Origin: Silene conica
Lineage: Eukaryota > Streptophyta > Magnoliopsida > Caryophyllales > Caryophyllaceae
Length of the DNA stretch: 64,000 nt
Direction: 5' to 3'
Assembly (NCBI GenBank): GCA_029255685.2
Contig: CM055315.2
Location: forward strand, 70,895,681 to 70,959,680
Position 1 is the first letter of the stretch. Every line of letters begins with the position of its first letter. Shown in pieces: positions 1 through 12,232 of this stretch. A program made the translations under genes and the position numbers. The notes below the pieces were generated by a model, which did no database searches, was not told the origin of the DNA, and saw only the letters and a program-made list of their open reading frames with translations.

Positions 1-1085
1 AAGTAGGGTAGTAAAGTTTCAAGTTTCAACAACAAAGATCTTCTAACATGGTTTTTACATTATTTACATGACACAATTTGCGAAGGAAATATCACCTTTT
101 ACACAAGACAAGGTAGGTACATATTTATATGAAACTTCCCGACAGAACAAATCTTTTCAAAAGCATGGAGCTATCCACAAGAGTTACACAGAACAGCAAA
201 CTCAAATAAATCTCAACAGTAATTCAAAAAATCATGTGGTAACTGATATTTTTGGTTTGAAAAGAGGAATCGTTCCTTCCGGAATTCATGGTTAAGTTAT
301 GGCTAGTCACAAGACATTTTTAATAAAAATAGGGTTACCATGGAAAATTAAAAAACACAAGGTTAGCTCGTACAATATCTCAAACTTAACCCAAACAGTA
401 ATATTCTGTTTTATGTGGGAACAACCTAAAAAGAAAAGCAAACATCCAATGCAATGAGGCGAGGAGTACAATCTATGTATATCTCGTGTATCAGACCTCC
501 TGAAATACCCCAAAGTCCTAAAGTCTACCTTCGTTGTCCCAAAGTACTGGGAGACGTAGGAGCACTGAACTATCATTTAAAAGAGGCCATGTTTAGGGAG
601 TCTCACCATAATATAGAATCCAATGGGAGGAAGTACTCAGACCTCCTGAAATACCCCAAAGTCCTAAAGTCTACCTTCGTTGTCCCAAAGTACTGGGAGA
701 CGTAGGAGCACTGAACTATCATTTAAAAGAGGCCATGTTTAGGGAGTCTCACCATATTATAGAATCCAATGGGAGGAAGTACAAATAATTGTATTCCATA
801 GTTACATAAAATAAAATGACATCCTCTAACGGCTCAAATTATCAATTTCCCAAATATTTTATCATATTCAGTGGTCTCCAACTTAAACATAGCATTTATT
901 CCAAATTAGTAATCAGTAATAACAAACTATTGAACTACACCCCATGACATATATATCACGGAGTACGAAGTATATCATTACTGAAAGATATAAAGATCTA
1001 TATGACTATAATGCAGACAATGTAAGTTTTCTACTGAGATCTGACAGATTTGTGCACCAGCAAAAAGTTTATAGATAAAAATTAC
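1..1085. other. Gene-poor segment with a 146-bp tandem duplication
   Basis: No convincing coding exon was found here. Ascorbate peroxidase exons run up to 1086 on the minus strand, and the next expected exon of that gene (with a GPGAPGG-type motif) was not found in this stretch. The only clear structure is a nearly perfect tandem duplication, unit 491-636 and unit 637-782, each starting TCAGACCTCC and ending GGGAGGAAGTAC. The short open frames here have no recognisable domain. Confidence 0.6.
491..782. repeat. 146-bp direct tandem duplication, two copies
   Basis: The two units (491-636 and 637-782) differ at about one position (CATAATATAG versus CATATTATAG). They lie directly head to tail. 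The near identity suggests a recent local duplication; no coding role is evident. Confidence 0.9.
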
Positions 1086-2942
1086 CGTGTATTTGGTCTC
1101 TGGCTTTCCCCAACCACTGCGTTCGGGTCTTGATCTTCCCAATGTGTGTGCTCCAGATAGTGCAACTATATCCTATATGGACAGCGTGAACAAGCTAATT
1201 AATAAGAAATGTTAGTAAGAAGATAAAAAAATATACAAGAATTTACCGAACCTAGACCCATTCTGTAGAAGACATCACGTAGATGTTGAGCAAGTGAAGG
1301 AGGTCCAGCATCTGAGCAAAAAAAAACCAAGAATCAGTTGAGGGGAAGTAAGAACAATGAAAACAACATTTGGGATACGAGATCTAACAATGTAGAGGTG
1401 TTGATTGTGTTTCAGTACATAAGTGCCAAGAAGATAGGAGATTATGCAGGCAGAATAAATCAGGAAGCACAAGACTACAAAATTGTTATAGTGACCTGTA
1501 ATATCACCTCAATCATGATAGTTTCCACAAAAAAAATTGTTAGTCTTTGAATATGTAAAACACATCACCACGTATAAGGAATATGAAAAGGAAAATACCT
1601 CAATTGTTGTGGCACTGGCCAACTGGAATAGATCCGCATAAGTGACTCCAGTGTACTTGTCTTTGATTGGCTGAATCAGTTTCAAGGCATTTACAAGACC
1701 TGGTCGTAGCAACTCGTATATTAATTCATGATTTCAAATAAAAACACGGATATGCTGAATCCATAATATTAAATCAAGGCCACAACACCAAAACAAGACC
1801 ATTTCACAAAGTTTTTATCATAACCACAATCGCTTTTAACGCATTTTGAGGCGAGATAAGGCCGGCAACAGCTGCAAACAAGATTTAATACTATGGGAGA
1901 CACTTTGAAGTCATGAGAATGGGTGCTGGGCTAGTAATTACCAGCATTAGCTCCATGTTTAAGTTCAGCCTCAAAGAGGAGACTGCCATTAGCTCCACCT
2001 CGGTGATGCCAATCTTGGATATCCTTGTTATAATTACCTCTAATCGAACCTACAAACCAATACCATTCATCAATCAATTTTACATCCATTATTCCATTAC
2101 ACCAATAACATTACCCTAGAACTGCGATGACTCCACCAAACGCCCTAGTGGTGGCGTGTGATGTACATAATCTTACCCAAATCTGTTTCTAGCTGGGTCG
2201 AGATTCCATATAATTATACCTTCAGAACCAATGGATGCGACTCTTTGACTCCGCTAAACACAAAACAACTAAATTACAGCGATTATCCTATAAGACCGTT
2301 AATGAAGTGCACAAGCATTACTCAGTCAATCTTACAGGTTAATCTGTGATCATCAATTACACACTGATGGTTATCATCATAAATTGAGGAAGGCACAACT
2401 AATCCAATAACTCATGTTGAGTCATTTATTCCGATCATAATCCAGAACCAAAGAATGTCACAATTCGATTCGATCAAAATCGAAACAACTCCAATAACAC
2501 ATTGATGAAACGCAACGAATTCAATAATTCACTTTACCTCATTTATTCCTATCATAATCCAAAACCAAAGAATATGACCATCTGACTCCATGACCATCAA
2601 AACCGAAGCAAATAAATCACACACCAATACGACCATATCATCAATCATAAATTGACAAAATGCAAACAAATTCAGTTCTTCAATAATTTACTTCGCTTCA
2701 TTTCTTCTTATCATAATCCAAAACCAAAGAATACGATAACTCAACTAAATCAAAACCGAAACAACTCAATAACAACATAAATCAAACAACAAAAGCTCAC
2801 ATACAAGAATCGGATGACAAAATGTGGAGTTCAAAAGCGACTTAATATCTTCTTTCGCACTCTTCAACTGCTGCGGATCAGACGCAGAACATTTCGTCGT
2901 AAAATTCTGAGTCGAATTTGACCTAATCAAATTTAGGTTAGC
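1086..2942 (-). pseudogene. APX-like: Chloroplast-type L-ascorbate peroxidase, broken copy
   Basis: Five exon-like blocks with plausible GT-AG borders match stromal/thylakoid ascorbate peroxidase, a haem enzyme that removes H2O2 with ascorbate. They are 2942-2805 ([15 protein letters not shown], ending FCHPIL), 2038-1942 ([16 protein letters not shown]), 1699-1599 ([27 protein letters not shown]), 1311-1247 (DAGPPSLAQHLRDVFYRMGL) and 1172-1086 ([20 protein letters not shown], with the proximal haem-ligand His). Essential parts are absent. The short exon that should carry RLGWHDAG, with the distal catalytic Arg, Trp and His, is at best a degenerate stretch near 2110-2140. The exon with EAGGPKIPMKYGR is not between 1599 and 1311. 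No start codon or transit peptide could be joined upstream, where an in-frame TAA lies at 2943-2945, and no C-terminal exons were found downstream. I read this as a decayed duplicate. Family identity is strong; non-function is inferred. Confidence 0.75.
2400..2770. repeat. Imperfect repeats in an APX-like intron
   Basis: A block reading TATCATAATCCAAAACCAAA, or a near variant, occurs three times (about 2430, 2550 and 2708), each preceded by a TTTATTCC-like or TTTCTTCT stretch and followed by AGAAT. Spacings are about 117 and 158 bp. This looks like a degenerate tandem expansion inside the intron between exon blocks 2805 and 2038. Confidence 0.5.
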
Positions 2943-2945
2943 TTA

Positions 2946-4167
2946 GGAAAATGCGAGATTTACGAGACGAAAATACCCAGATAACAGAAAAATGATGAAG
3001 GTGATGATGGAGAAGATGAAGTTGAAGTTGATTTTTGGTTGTGTTTTGTAAAATGATTTGGGGATTTTATGAACCCTAGAAATTTGATGCGATTGAAGTA
3101 GTTGAAGATGAAGAAAAAGGAGGAGGTTTGTTGTTCAATATAATGTACTATTCTTCTTCTTCTCTCCTATGATCTCTCTAACAATGATAGATGATGATGA
3201 ATAAGATGAAGATGAAGTTGAAAGAAGAAAAGAGAATGAGTAGAAAAGGAAGTATAATGAGGAAGATAAAGACCGAAGAAATTTCAAGCAGGAACAAACA
3301 GGAGGAAGAAGACAAAGGTGACACTGCTCATCACACCTTATGCACCTGAGCCACTGCTCTACTGTTCACAATTTCCCAAGTTTGCACATATATAGGGGTT
3401 GTAGATAAAACTAAGAACTATTTAACTATGTATTTTCGTGCAAAATTGCAGGGGTTCTAAGCTAGTCATTATATAGTCGTGGAATGTTAGTAATCTTATT
3501 CACAATATCGTTATTCATTAAATTAGTTAATTTACAATCATCCCATTGCTTGTCAACGATTATAAAATTTTTAACCAAAAAATTAATATCGCGGTTACTA
3601 TTATCATCAACCATACTGCTAAGAAAACTCAATTATGAGACCAAAATATAATGTTGCTATCATTACCTCCGTACCATTTCTTTTCTAAATATAGACCAAA
3701 AGACGGATAAGTTTACACCGTTATGAAGAAGAAAATGAATTAGGACTATAATCAAAGAGTGAATAATTTTCCACGTATTTTTTTTAAATGAATTAGGACT
3801 ATAATCAAAGAGTGAAAAATTTTCCACGTATTTTTTTTAAATTAGTTGGTCTTTGCTGAAAATTCAAGAAATATGTCCTTCGCGGCTTCACCTCTCAATA
3901 TATTTTTTAACATAAGTCAAGACTCAAGACCATGAAAGCCAATGAAACACTGTTTTCTAATTACATAATAAAAAAAATAGAAAATATGACATTTATTTAT
4001 CACTCCCAAAATAAAGCGAAACACAATTCACAAAAAAAAAAAAAAAAAAAAACAATCTGAAAGGGGAAAAAAGGCAAAAAATGGTGTGATTAAGAATGGT
4101 CGCATTTAGTTGAAGTATCTAATGAGTATGATCCACAGTGTAGCAATGACTGCGAAGAAAAGCAAGT
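2946..4167. other. Intergenic spacer with a 53-bp tandem duplication
   Basis: No gene was recognised. Purine-rich GATGAAG repeats at 2990-3260 would be CT-rich leader sequence if the APX-like copy on the minus strand was once transcribed. A 53-bp unit (AATGAATTAGGACTATAATC and onward) is repeated at about 3734-3786 and 3787-3839. An A-run of 19 lies at about 4032-4050. The quinone reductase gene ends at 4168, so its 3' UTR should lie just below that. Confidence 0.5.
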
Positions 4168-7100
4168 TCAAGCACCTCCTTTAAGCTTCTTAGTGATGGT
4201 GGCAATGTACTTGCCCTGGTATCTAGCTTGTTCCAACTCCAGCTCTGTAGGCTGTCTCGAACCATCTCCGGCAAAAGTTCCGGCTCCATATGGGCTTCCT
4301 CCTTTCACGTTTTCCATCTCAAACATGCCAGCGCCAAATGTGTACCCGATTGGAACAAAGATCATACCATGGTGAGCCAACTGAGTTATGGCTGTCAAAC
4401 TGTAACAAGCATCACATAAAATAGATATATTATATTCAACCCAAAAAGTAGATGCGTGTGGCCGCGATCCTTTTCATGGATGTAGCATCACATCAAACTC
4501 CATGACCATGGCCTGACTTTGATGACTCGATTTCGGCTAATTGTTTTCAAGTAGATAACGATAGTTCATCAATCTAGTTTATCCGGTCAATGTGATAGCA
4601 ATTACAAAGGTCAGGCCTACTTTGTGTGTCACTAACTGGTGGAGAATTCAGACGTAGATTACACTTTCTAAAGGACCTCACGTGTAACAAGGAGGGTCGA
4701 ACTGTCAAAGAGCTCTAAGCCTCTAACCCATAAGAGCATATATAGTCACAAAATTGGTGAGAGCTGATTATGTGAACTTTCTCTCCTCCTGGCAAGTGGT
4801 GAGACTGGTGACCCATATCAATTTATATAATTTAACAATTAGTTTAAGCAGCCCAAGTCTTTTTTTAAAAAAAAAAAATATATCCAAATATTAAAACATT
4901 AGCATGAAATAGTGGAAACTTACGCAGTGGTCTCTTGACCGCCACCTTGAGATCCAGTGCTGAAGAAGAGGCCAGCGGGCTTCCCTGCAAGCTCTTGAGT
5001 TTTCCATAGACCCCCAGTCGCATCAAGAAAAGCCTTGAATTGGGCAGACATCATTCCAAATCTGGTGGGGAAACCGAAGATAAATCCATCGGCTTCAGTA
5101 AGCTCATTTGGGGTTATAATTGGGGTGTTGCTCTTTGGTGCTGCACTCATCTTACCAAGCACCTCAGCAGATAGAGTCTCAGGAACCTGTTTCATATAGT
5201 CTCAGCTAGTTAGAGTCACGGAGCTACAAAATTCAACTTTCAATACATAAATGGGCACATCACCCAATGAGAAGATCTGAGCCTGAAAATTGGATACAGT
5301 TCAGCACTAACGTGAAGGTTCAACTGTTCAAGCAAACAGCGCAAAATGACTGAATAAGGTAAAGGTGGCTATAATGACACATCGCCACGGCGATAAGGCT
5401 AGCATAAGTTAGTCGGGTATGACGGTATCTCTTACATCGGAGGTAGGATTTGATGTTTGGGCAATTGGGCCTTCTAGGGCTACACAATAGATCAAAAATT
5501 TTGGGGGCTGAATTCGAAAGATATATAGATGACTAGAGGTAGTTAAAAAAAGTAGGAAGATTGACAAACGAACTTTGTTAATATCAAAAACGTACTAGTG
5601 TCACCATTGTATAATACACAGAAAAACATATTAATGTCGGCATTACATAATACAGCAAATCATGTTCATAAAGCTGACGTTTTTCTTACTAAGTACATAT
5701 ACTTAGACCGAAAGCCAAGGGCCTGTCATGAGGCAGCAGTAGAAGTACAATAAAGATGACTTTTGGAAGGAACAGCGAGTATGCGACTCTCATACCAGGC
5801 ATTTTACCAATTATGCCTATTTCTTAGCAGTTCATTGACCAAAAACAAGGAAACCACATTTGCCAGATGGTATAAGAAAAATATTTTAAAAGTGACGGGA
5901 AGAGCATAAAAAAATTTGAAACTGTAACAGGGTCAAAGTTGAATAGAGGTTTTACAAAAACTTCAACAGCTTAAGCATAATGAACATCCAACAGCACAGC
6001 TTACAAAGGTTTGATCTCAAGTAAGCTCGACAAAATAAATTCACAATATGCTGCGTGCAAAATAGCAATATAATGCAGTGCCGACAGCTTAAGGAACCAG
6101 AAAGTTTGCCTAAACTGGGTGCATAAAAGATTGAAGGCACTCAAGCCCTTGTGCTAACAAGTAAATGAGTAATGGCACATAGAGGTTGTTTCCGAATGAC
6201 CCCACAATAAAAAGAAGCTCAACTAATTTGGTCAATAAGTCAGGGCCACATAATAGTAAGTCTTTGGCTCCATACCATAAAAAAGCTTAAAAGTGTCCAA
6301 TGAAACTCGATGCTACGATGTGCATCATACCTTAGTGTCATAATCCTCTCCTCACATTTGGGTGCAAATGACTCATATCAGTGAGCAAAGAATATTTTCA
6401 ATATCATTTTAAACAGTGTGGTCTCTGAAATAATACAACTTTACTAGGGGGTATTCAAGATCTTTAATGTCTGAAATGCACCTGTTGACAGATATAAGAA
6501 GGGAAGAAAAATAGATGCATATGAATACCTGCCACAATTTGGCCTCTACGCCCTCTACTGAAGCAGCTCCTTTCTGAATTTCTTCTGCTAGTTTCTGAAC
6601 ATGCCCATACATGGAATAGTACCTGAATTAACAGAAAGTAACTCGCATCATAACCACTTGAAACTTTGATGAACTTAAACGGTGGCTCAATGTTACAGTA
6701 AAGATTAAAGACACGTTTTATGTGCCCAGAGGCCTGCCTATCTGCAACAATCAATGTACACAGAATTGAATGGCTGATGGCAATGAAAAATACAAATCAT
6801 ATGAAAGACAGCTACATATTTTCAGCGCTCAGAGGGGTGATAATATTATTTGTAGGAGATCATCTCCTCAAATATCAATGGATAGGAGATTGAGAATAGC
6901 TTCATATATCTCTTACATGGTGGTCAAATAAATATCAACTTCCTATACTATGTAGACACTGCATCTCTATCGGTAGAAGACTACCATTGCAAAAACCTTA
7001 TTTCCAAATAAAGCACCTAAACTACACATTTTCTATTGAAAATTGTACCCCAAAAACCAACCGACCAAGCAAACTCTAGGAGATACATATCCAGTTTGAG

Positions 7101-8518
7101 AAGGGAACTGCAAAAATATCACCAATACCCCAAAACTTCGTAGGTTCTCGCCTAAGACAGAGCAAGGTGGGGTCAAATATACGCAGCATAGAAGTATTTA
7201 TAATCACCAGAAGAGTGGCTTCTGGTATAATGCTATCTACGAAAACTCAGCAGTCAAAAAGATTTAAAAAAAACAATAGTTGTGAAGGATTAATTATGAA
7301 TCATCAGCCTTTACCACAGATGATCTTACATCGTCAAATACTACTCCATAAGTAAAACATTGAGTCTTGAAACTTTAACTTTAACTCAAATGCGAAAAGA
7401 TTGACTATTACTTCGTAACATTATGACAATGATCCTGAATCGCTCAAACGGCTAATGTCTATTAGGAATATTAATAATAGTTGGGCCCCAACCATCACAA
7501 GGTCACGGGTTCAAATCCTGGCAATCTCAAAACCCCTCAAAAACCACGAAGTGGAAACCCAACACACGGTATGGGGGAGCCTGTGCAAACTAACCACTCT
7601 TCAAGCCCAATGGGCATTTGAGTGAGGGAGCGTATTAAGAATATTAATAATAGTTGGGCCCTTAACCATCACCTTAAGGTTTTGGTTGAGATGGTTATCT
7701 ATCTATGTGAAAGTCATTTGACGAGATAATCAATTAGATTCCCAAAAAAATTGCATCAAGTCATCAACCCCAACCACTCTCCCTCCACTAAACATAGGGC
7801 CGAACATGATTGAGTGACTGACCATTACCATCACCATATAACATTAAGCTTCTTAATTCATAACATAATACATTTTCTTAACACTATGTTGCCAGAGTCA
7901 ATAACGTAGATTATGTCATATATCGCATCATTGGACAATACTTATATGTTGCTAGGCCATACAAATTTAAACAGGGACAAATATTAGTTATTGATAATTT
8001 GATCAACTGATCATTACTCAAAAAATAACATTACTGTAGTTTTTTTTTTTGTTTTGTGTTAAATGCGCCACAAGGGCAGTAGAATATCAGGGGTCAGGAA
8101 TTTGAACCTGGGGCGGATTGTCCACTATACCTCCCAACGTAATCGCTAGGCTAAAACCTCTTGGCTACTCGAAAGAATTGATAATGATCATTGTTCCCTC
8201 ACAAAATCACCATAATTACTTACCTAAAGTCGAAACTAATTACTACCCAGATAATGGATCAATCCAAATTTCAGCATAACCCGTGAAAGGAAGAGACTTT
8301 CAACAAAGTAAGCTCTACCCAGATATTAAATCTTCATACTTATTACAACCAATCACAAATAATTAAGCAGAATCATCAATTCCACTAAAAAATAAAACAA
8401 ATCACACATACATTAACCATCTCAAGCAAGATAATTAGCTATCAATAAATCAACACTTAACAAGCAAAAGAAAGGTAAATGTGAATTAAACTTACACAAT
8501 GTAGACTTTAGTGGCCAT
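4168..8518 (-). CDS. FQR1-like: NAD(P)H:quinone oxidoreductase, FQR1/WrbA type (4 exons)
   Basis: This is the one intact host gene here. Exons on the minus strand are 8518-8496, 6622-6529, 5186-4924 and 4399-4168. All junctions are GT-AG and keep frame (23, 94, 263 and 232 nt), giving 203 residues plus TGA, close to the usual length of plant FQR1. The product should have a flavodoxin-like fold, bind FMN, and reduce quinones by two electrons using NAD(P)H, avoiding semiquinone radicals; plant members are cytosolic or plasma-membrane associated and auxin or stress responsive (family knowledge). Visible motifs are the FMN phosphate loop YYSMYGHV (residues 9-16), GFPTRFGMM (77-85), [12 protein letters not shown] (115-126) and the C-terminal [14 protein letters not shown] block. 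The start ATG is in the tiny first exon MATKVYIV, followed by a 1.87-kb intron that holds a TRIM remnant and a SINE. There are no internal stops and key motifs are conserved, so it is probably functional. Confidence 0.96.
7455..7740. mobile_element. TRIM-like retrotransposon remnant in FQR1 intron 1
   Basis: A direct repeat, ATATTAATAATAGTTGGGCC with context ATTA(G/A)GAAT before it, occurs at about 7461 and 7635, bracketing some 130 bp of internal sequence. The internal part contains GGTCACGGGTTCAAATCC and ends in a purine-rich GAGTGAGGGAGCG just before the second repeat, as a polypurine tract precedes a 3' LTR. That is the layout of a terminal-repeat retrotransposon in miniature with a shortened left LTR. 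A tRNA-derived SINE is the alternative, because GGTTCAAATCC also fits a pol III B box. Confidence 0.5.
8040..8175 (-). mobile_element. tRNA-derived SINE in FQR1 intron 1
   Basis: Read on the minus strand it starts near GCCAAGAGGTTTTAGCCTAG (A-box-like), continues to CCAGGTTCAAATTCCTGA (B box GGTTCAAATTC) and ends in an A-rich tail, seen on the plus strand as a T-run at 8040-8050. Length of about 135 bp and the pol III box spacing fit a plant SINE. It lies in the same orientation as the host gene. Clear target-site duplications were not found. Confidence 0.65.
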
Positions 8519-8637
8519 AGATTAATGGTAATTAAATTACTAATTTACTGCTGTAAACTTTGATTTTCTTGTTGTTGTTGATCTTCTGAGAATTATGAAA
8601 ATGAATTGTGATGACAATAGATGAAAGAAGAGGAAAG

Positions 8638-8648
8638 GTATATATAGT
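8638..8648 (-). promoter_or_regulatory. Candidate TATA box of the quinone reductase gene
   Basis: On the minus strand the sequence reads CTATATATACC, about 120-130 bp upstream of the ATG at 8518. That leaves room for a 5' UTR of about 90-100 nt. Position and sequence fit a plant core promoter; no transcript evidence is available. Confidence 0.55.
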
Positions 8649-8854
8649 AGTGGGGAGTTTTAATTTAATTGGAAGATTAAACGTTTCATGTTGGATTTAA
8701 TGAGTGTGTTAAAAGGCTGACCAGAAAACGATGTCGTTTTGTTGCCTTGCATTTGGCTCGAAATAAGTGGTAAATGCCAAATGATGCCATCAATCTGTCA
8801 CGCTTATCATCATCATGTTTTCTTCTACACTTCAAGTCTTCACCCCCTTTATAC

Positions 8855-10020
8855 CGGGATGTTTAAAAAAAAAAAAATTCGATACGAATTTTGTTCCGAA
8901 TCCGATTCGTAATTCGAAAATAAAAATTCGAATATATGGATTCCATTTATATCGAATATCCGATATGATTTTTTCCGAGTAAACTGGATCGGATATGATG
9001 TGATTTTCTTAAAAGCGGATATCTGAATCCGGTTTGAGTTTTAATAAATTTTTTTTAAAAAAAAACAAGGAAAACATAAAAAAGTAAAAAGTCACTACAG
9101 ACGACACATCCGATATCACACTGGAAAACAAAACGACACAAACCCTAATTTATCTTATCTCGCCTTCCTCTACCGTCTTCCACCACATTCGGATCTCAAA
9201 TTGTCAATAGTCATTGCTCATCAACTATTATCGATCATCATTCATCACTTCTGTTTCTTTCTCTTGTTTTATAGTCTTCATTTGATCTCAATAGATTTTA
9301 TATAATTTTTTCCTCAAAAAATTAGTTGATTTGTAAATTGATACAATGTTATATTTGGTCATTAATTTTTTTTTGAGTTTGTTTCTTACAATACTCTTTT
9401 ATAGTATCATTTTCATCGATTTTCTTGAACAATATTAATCTCTTTCATCCATTTAAAAAGGGGAACATCATATTGTTGAGAAGGAGATGTCGAGAAGGAG
9501 ATGATGAAGAACCCCTATCACTAACAATTTTCGAGTCGAAAAACTTCTTATAACTTGTCAATATCCAATCTTCGCAATCTTAGTAACTAGTTGTTGGCAT
9601 ATATTTTATGTGTGTAATTTTTTTCTTTGATAATATATTTATGTAGAACTAACTAAGCGTTAACAAGTTTGATAAATTTTTATAATGATAATTTTTGAGG
9701 AAGTGGAAAATTTGTTAACTAAAAACAATTGGAAAAGACAGTTTAAATGGTGTTAGAGGAGCCAAATACAAAAAAAAAAAGCGACAAATTGAATTATATA
9801 TCACCCATCAAATAGAAATTTAACAAAAAAACTGTGAATTAAGATATAAATTAGATCAGATCCGGTTTCCGAAATCTAGATATCCGGATATTTGGATTTC
9901 GAATTTCTTGATATTTGAATAATTCGGATCGAATCTGGATCCCAAAAATTCAAATTTTTAAAACTGTATATCCGATCCAGTTTTGAAATCTGGACTGAAT
10001 ATATGTTTTGCTCAGCCCTA
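8855..10020. mobile_element. Non-autonomous DNA element with CGGATAT-rich ends (uncertain)
   Basis: Both ends of this 1.1-kb stretch are dense in related short motifs (ATTCGAAT, CGGATATC, ATCCGAT) running in opposite directions: about 8870-9040 and, inverted, 9850-10010. The extreme right end read on the minus strand begins GGGCTGAGCAAAACA and the left begins GGGATGTTTAAAA, so the termini match only weakly. Subterminal motif clusters of this kind are typical of hAT-like elements. The centre has no coding sequence that I recognise. Borders are approximate. Confidence 0.35.
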
Positions 10021-10136
10021 CTTTATACTACGGAGTATTTTTCTTTCCACGCTAATGTATAGAAATCAATTTTACAACATATAACTACATAATTAGTTGT
10101 TCTTTCTCAATTACAAAAAAAAACAATTTTTTTTTT

Positions 10137-10343
10137 AAACGGATCAAAATAAGACGGACCAAATATCAGATCACCATCTTTTTAATAGAGTATAACCATT
10201 TAATAACAAAATGCTATAACTTGAAAATGTAACATTTTTACCCTAAAAATGAGGGTAACATTTTATCAAAAAAAGATAACATTTTATTGTAAAATAACTA
10301 TATTTAGTCCGTCTTAGTTCATACGGAAGTTTGATCCGTCTGA
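10137..10343. mobile_element. Small MITE (about 205 bp)
   Basis: Left end ACGGATCAAAATAAGACGGA and the right end read on the other strand, ACGGATCAAACTTCCGTATG followed by AACTAAGACGGAC, form related inverted repeats around a short AT-rich core. There is no coding capacity. The superfamily cannot be assigned from this copy alone. Confidence 0.5.
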
Positions 10344-10497
10344 AATAAGAATTTGCGAAAAACAAATATAATACTTATAAGTTTTTGTTGTTAGTTAAAA
10401 TTACAAATAACAGATAATAGGTTATAAGTTCAAATCCTCCATCCAACGCCTAATTTTGTATGCTTATTGGACGCGGGAAAAGCAATAACATATATCT

Positions 10498-12201
10498 TCT
10501 TTTTTTTTGACAACAGTGAGGAATTAAACTACAAGAGAGGCATTTTTAGCCAAGTTATGTGCCACTCGGTTCAAATGCCTAGGGATGAAACTAAAACTTA
10601 AACAGTAAAAATAAAGCGAAAGATCAACAATATCGTCCATTAACCCCCTAACTGAGTGAAAGGGTCTTGCAATGCCGAAAATCGGGATTAAACACTGGAG
10701 ACAATCAGACAAGATTTCGAGATGCTTAATATCTTTTGAGATAGCCCACTTCAGCACACTCCTGATTGCCCTTGTTTCTGCTTGGATTGTCGACTCTGCC
10801 ATGAAACCTTCTCCACAGTATCCCACACCTACTCCTCCAGGGTCATAAACCACCCAACCCGCAGATGCATATAAATTTTCATTCCAACCTGCATCCACCT
10901 TAATCCTAAAAATCCTACACAAAGAAGTACTTCCAACCAAAGAGCAAGGTACAAAGTTCCTCAAATTCTTAAAAATAGACGAATCCAAATCATTTGAAGT
11001 CAAACCCTTAAAGTCCTTTCTAAAAGAAATAGCAGCCTGAGCATTTGTCACCGAATCTAAAAGAATCTTAAAAAACTCCGAGCCCCAGGCAGACTTACAA
11101 TTAAAGGTGGATTCATTTCTACATCTCCAAATGGTCCATAGAGTAGCCAGGAAGACGATGATAAGGTCATCCGTATTATCCTTATTATAAAAGAAGGAGA
11201 TCCAGTTTAGAAGCCAATAATTAAAAGAAACATGATTTGGATGATCAACACGAATACCCAGAGACGAAGCAGCTCAGATTCTTTTCGAAAAACAACAATC
11301 TCTGAACAGATGTTCAACCGTCTCCAACTTATTCTGGGTTGGGCAAAGAGGACAAAAATTCACGCCATTAATACCCCTTTTAGCCAATTCACATCCAATA
11401 GGTAGTGCCCCCGTGAGTAAACGCCAAACAAAGGTCTTCCACTTATTCGGCCCAGGGAGCTTCCAAAGCCTTTTCTTATAAAAGGACTTCACTCTGTCAC
11501 ACACACGCGAGTTATCCTTATTACTAGAGTGTTTACCAAAAAAGTCTCTAAAACAAATACCATACCCAGATTTAACCGAGTATAAGAGTATAACCCGTCT
11601 TTGCAATGCTTCCAAAAAAACATAATCCTGCTTCATGTTAAAACAAATCGGTATAGCCATGATTTTAGCGGCCAGTCCTCTTCGAAAATACTCGAGACAA
11701 GCTCCTGATTCCAACAAAGATCATGTTGAATAAGATCCGCAATAGTAAGTTTCAGGATGTACTCGGGCGTCGGAAAACCATCGCAGGCCAACTGTCGCGG
11801 AATCTCACCATTAACCCAACCATTTTTCCAAATATTAAGAGAGGAGTCATACCTGAACTTCCAACCCATACCAGAAAGAACATGTTCCATACCCACACGG
11901 ATGCTTCGCCAGCCCCAAGAACAACTAAAACCAGCTTTGAGATTATCCAAAGTAGGTATTAAGTTACTTTGAAAACACTTATGAAAGAACACTCTACTCA
12001 GCATAGAGTCCCTCTCATAGATAATTTTCCACGCAATTTTTCCCAAGAGAGCCTTATTGATACAAGAAATATTCCTAATTCCAAGGCCACCCTCAGATTT
12101 TGGTAAGCTAGTGAACATTCTACTCGTCCAATGAATAGTTCTACTAGATCTCACTCCAGCCCACCAGAACTGCGACAGCAAAGCTTCAACTTTCCTAATA
12201 A
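10498..12201 (-). mobile_element. L1-type LINE, 5'-truncated, broken ORF2
   Basis: Three minus-strand frames together make the 3' half of a plant L1 ORF2. Block 12201-11633 is the part after the reverse transcriptase core (FWWAG, GGLGIRN, KIAWKIIYERDS). Block 11717-11274 carries the zf-RVT motif CPLCPTQNKLETVEHLFRDC. Block 11051-10524 is an RNase H domain with acidic residues in VDAGWN, QAETRA and LSDCLQC, and the late motif RHLNRVAHNLA. A poly-A tail shows as a T-run at about 10499-10508. Frame changes and a stop between blocks mean it is inactive. The catalytic RT region is missing; the element stops at a Helitron-like terminus at 12202. Confidence 0.9.
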
Positions 12202-12232
12202 CTAGTTTAAAGCACGTGCAAAGTTGCACGGG
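12202..12232 (-). mobile_element. Helitron-like 3' terminus (hairpin plus CTAG)
   Basis: On the minus strand the order is a 7-bp-stem hairpin (CGTGCAA/TTGCACG, 12230-12215), nine bases, CTAG (12205-12202) and then T. This is the canonical 3' end of a Helitron inserted between A and T. It directly abuts LINE coding sequence. The element body would extend to higher coordinates; its 5' TC end was not found, so the total length is unknown. Confidence 0.5.
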
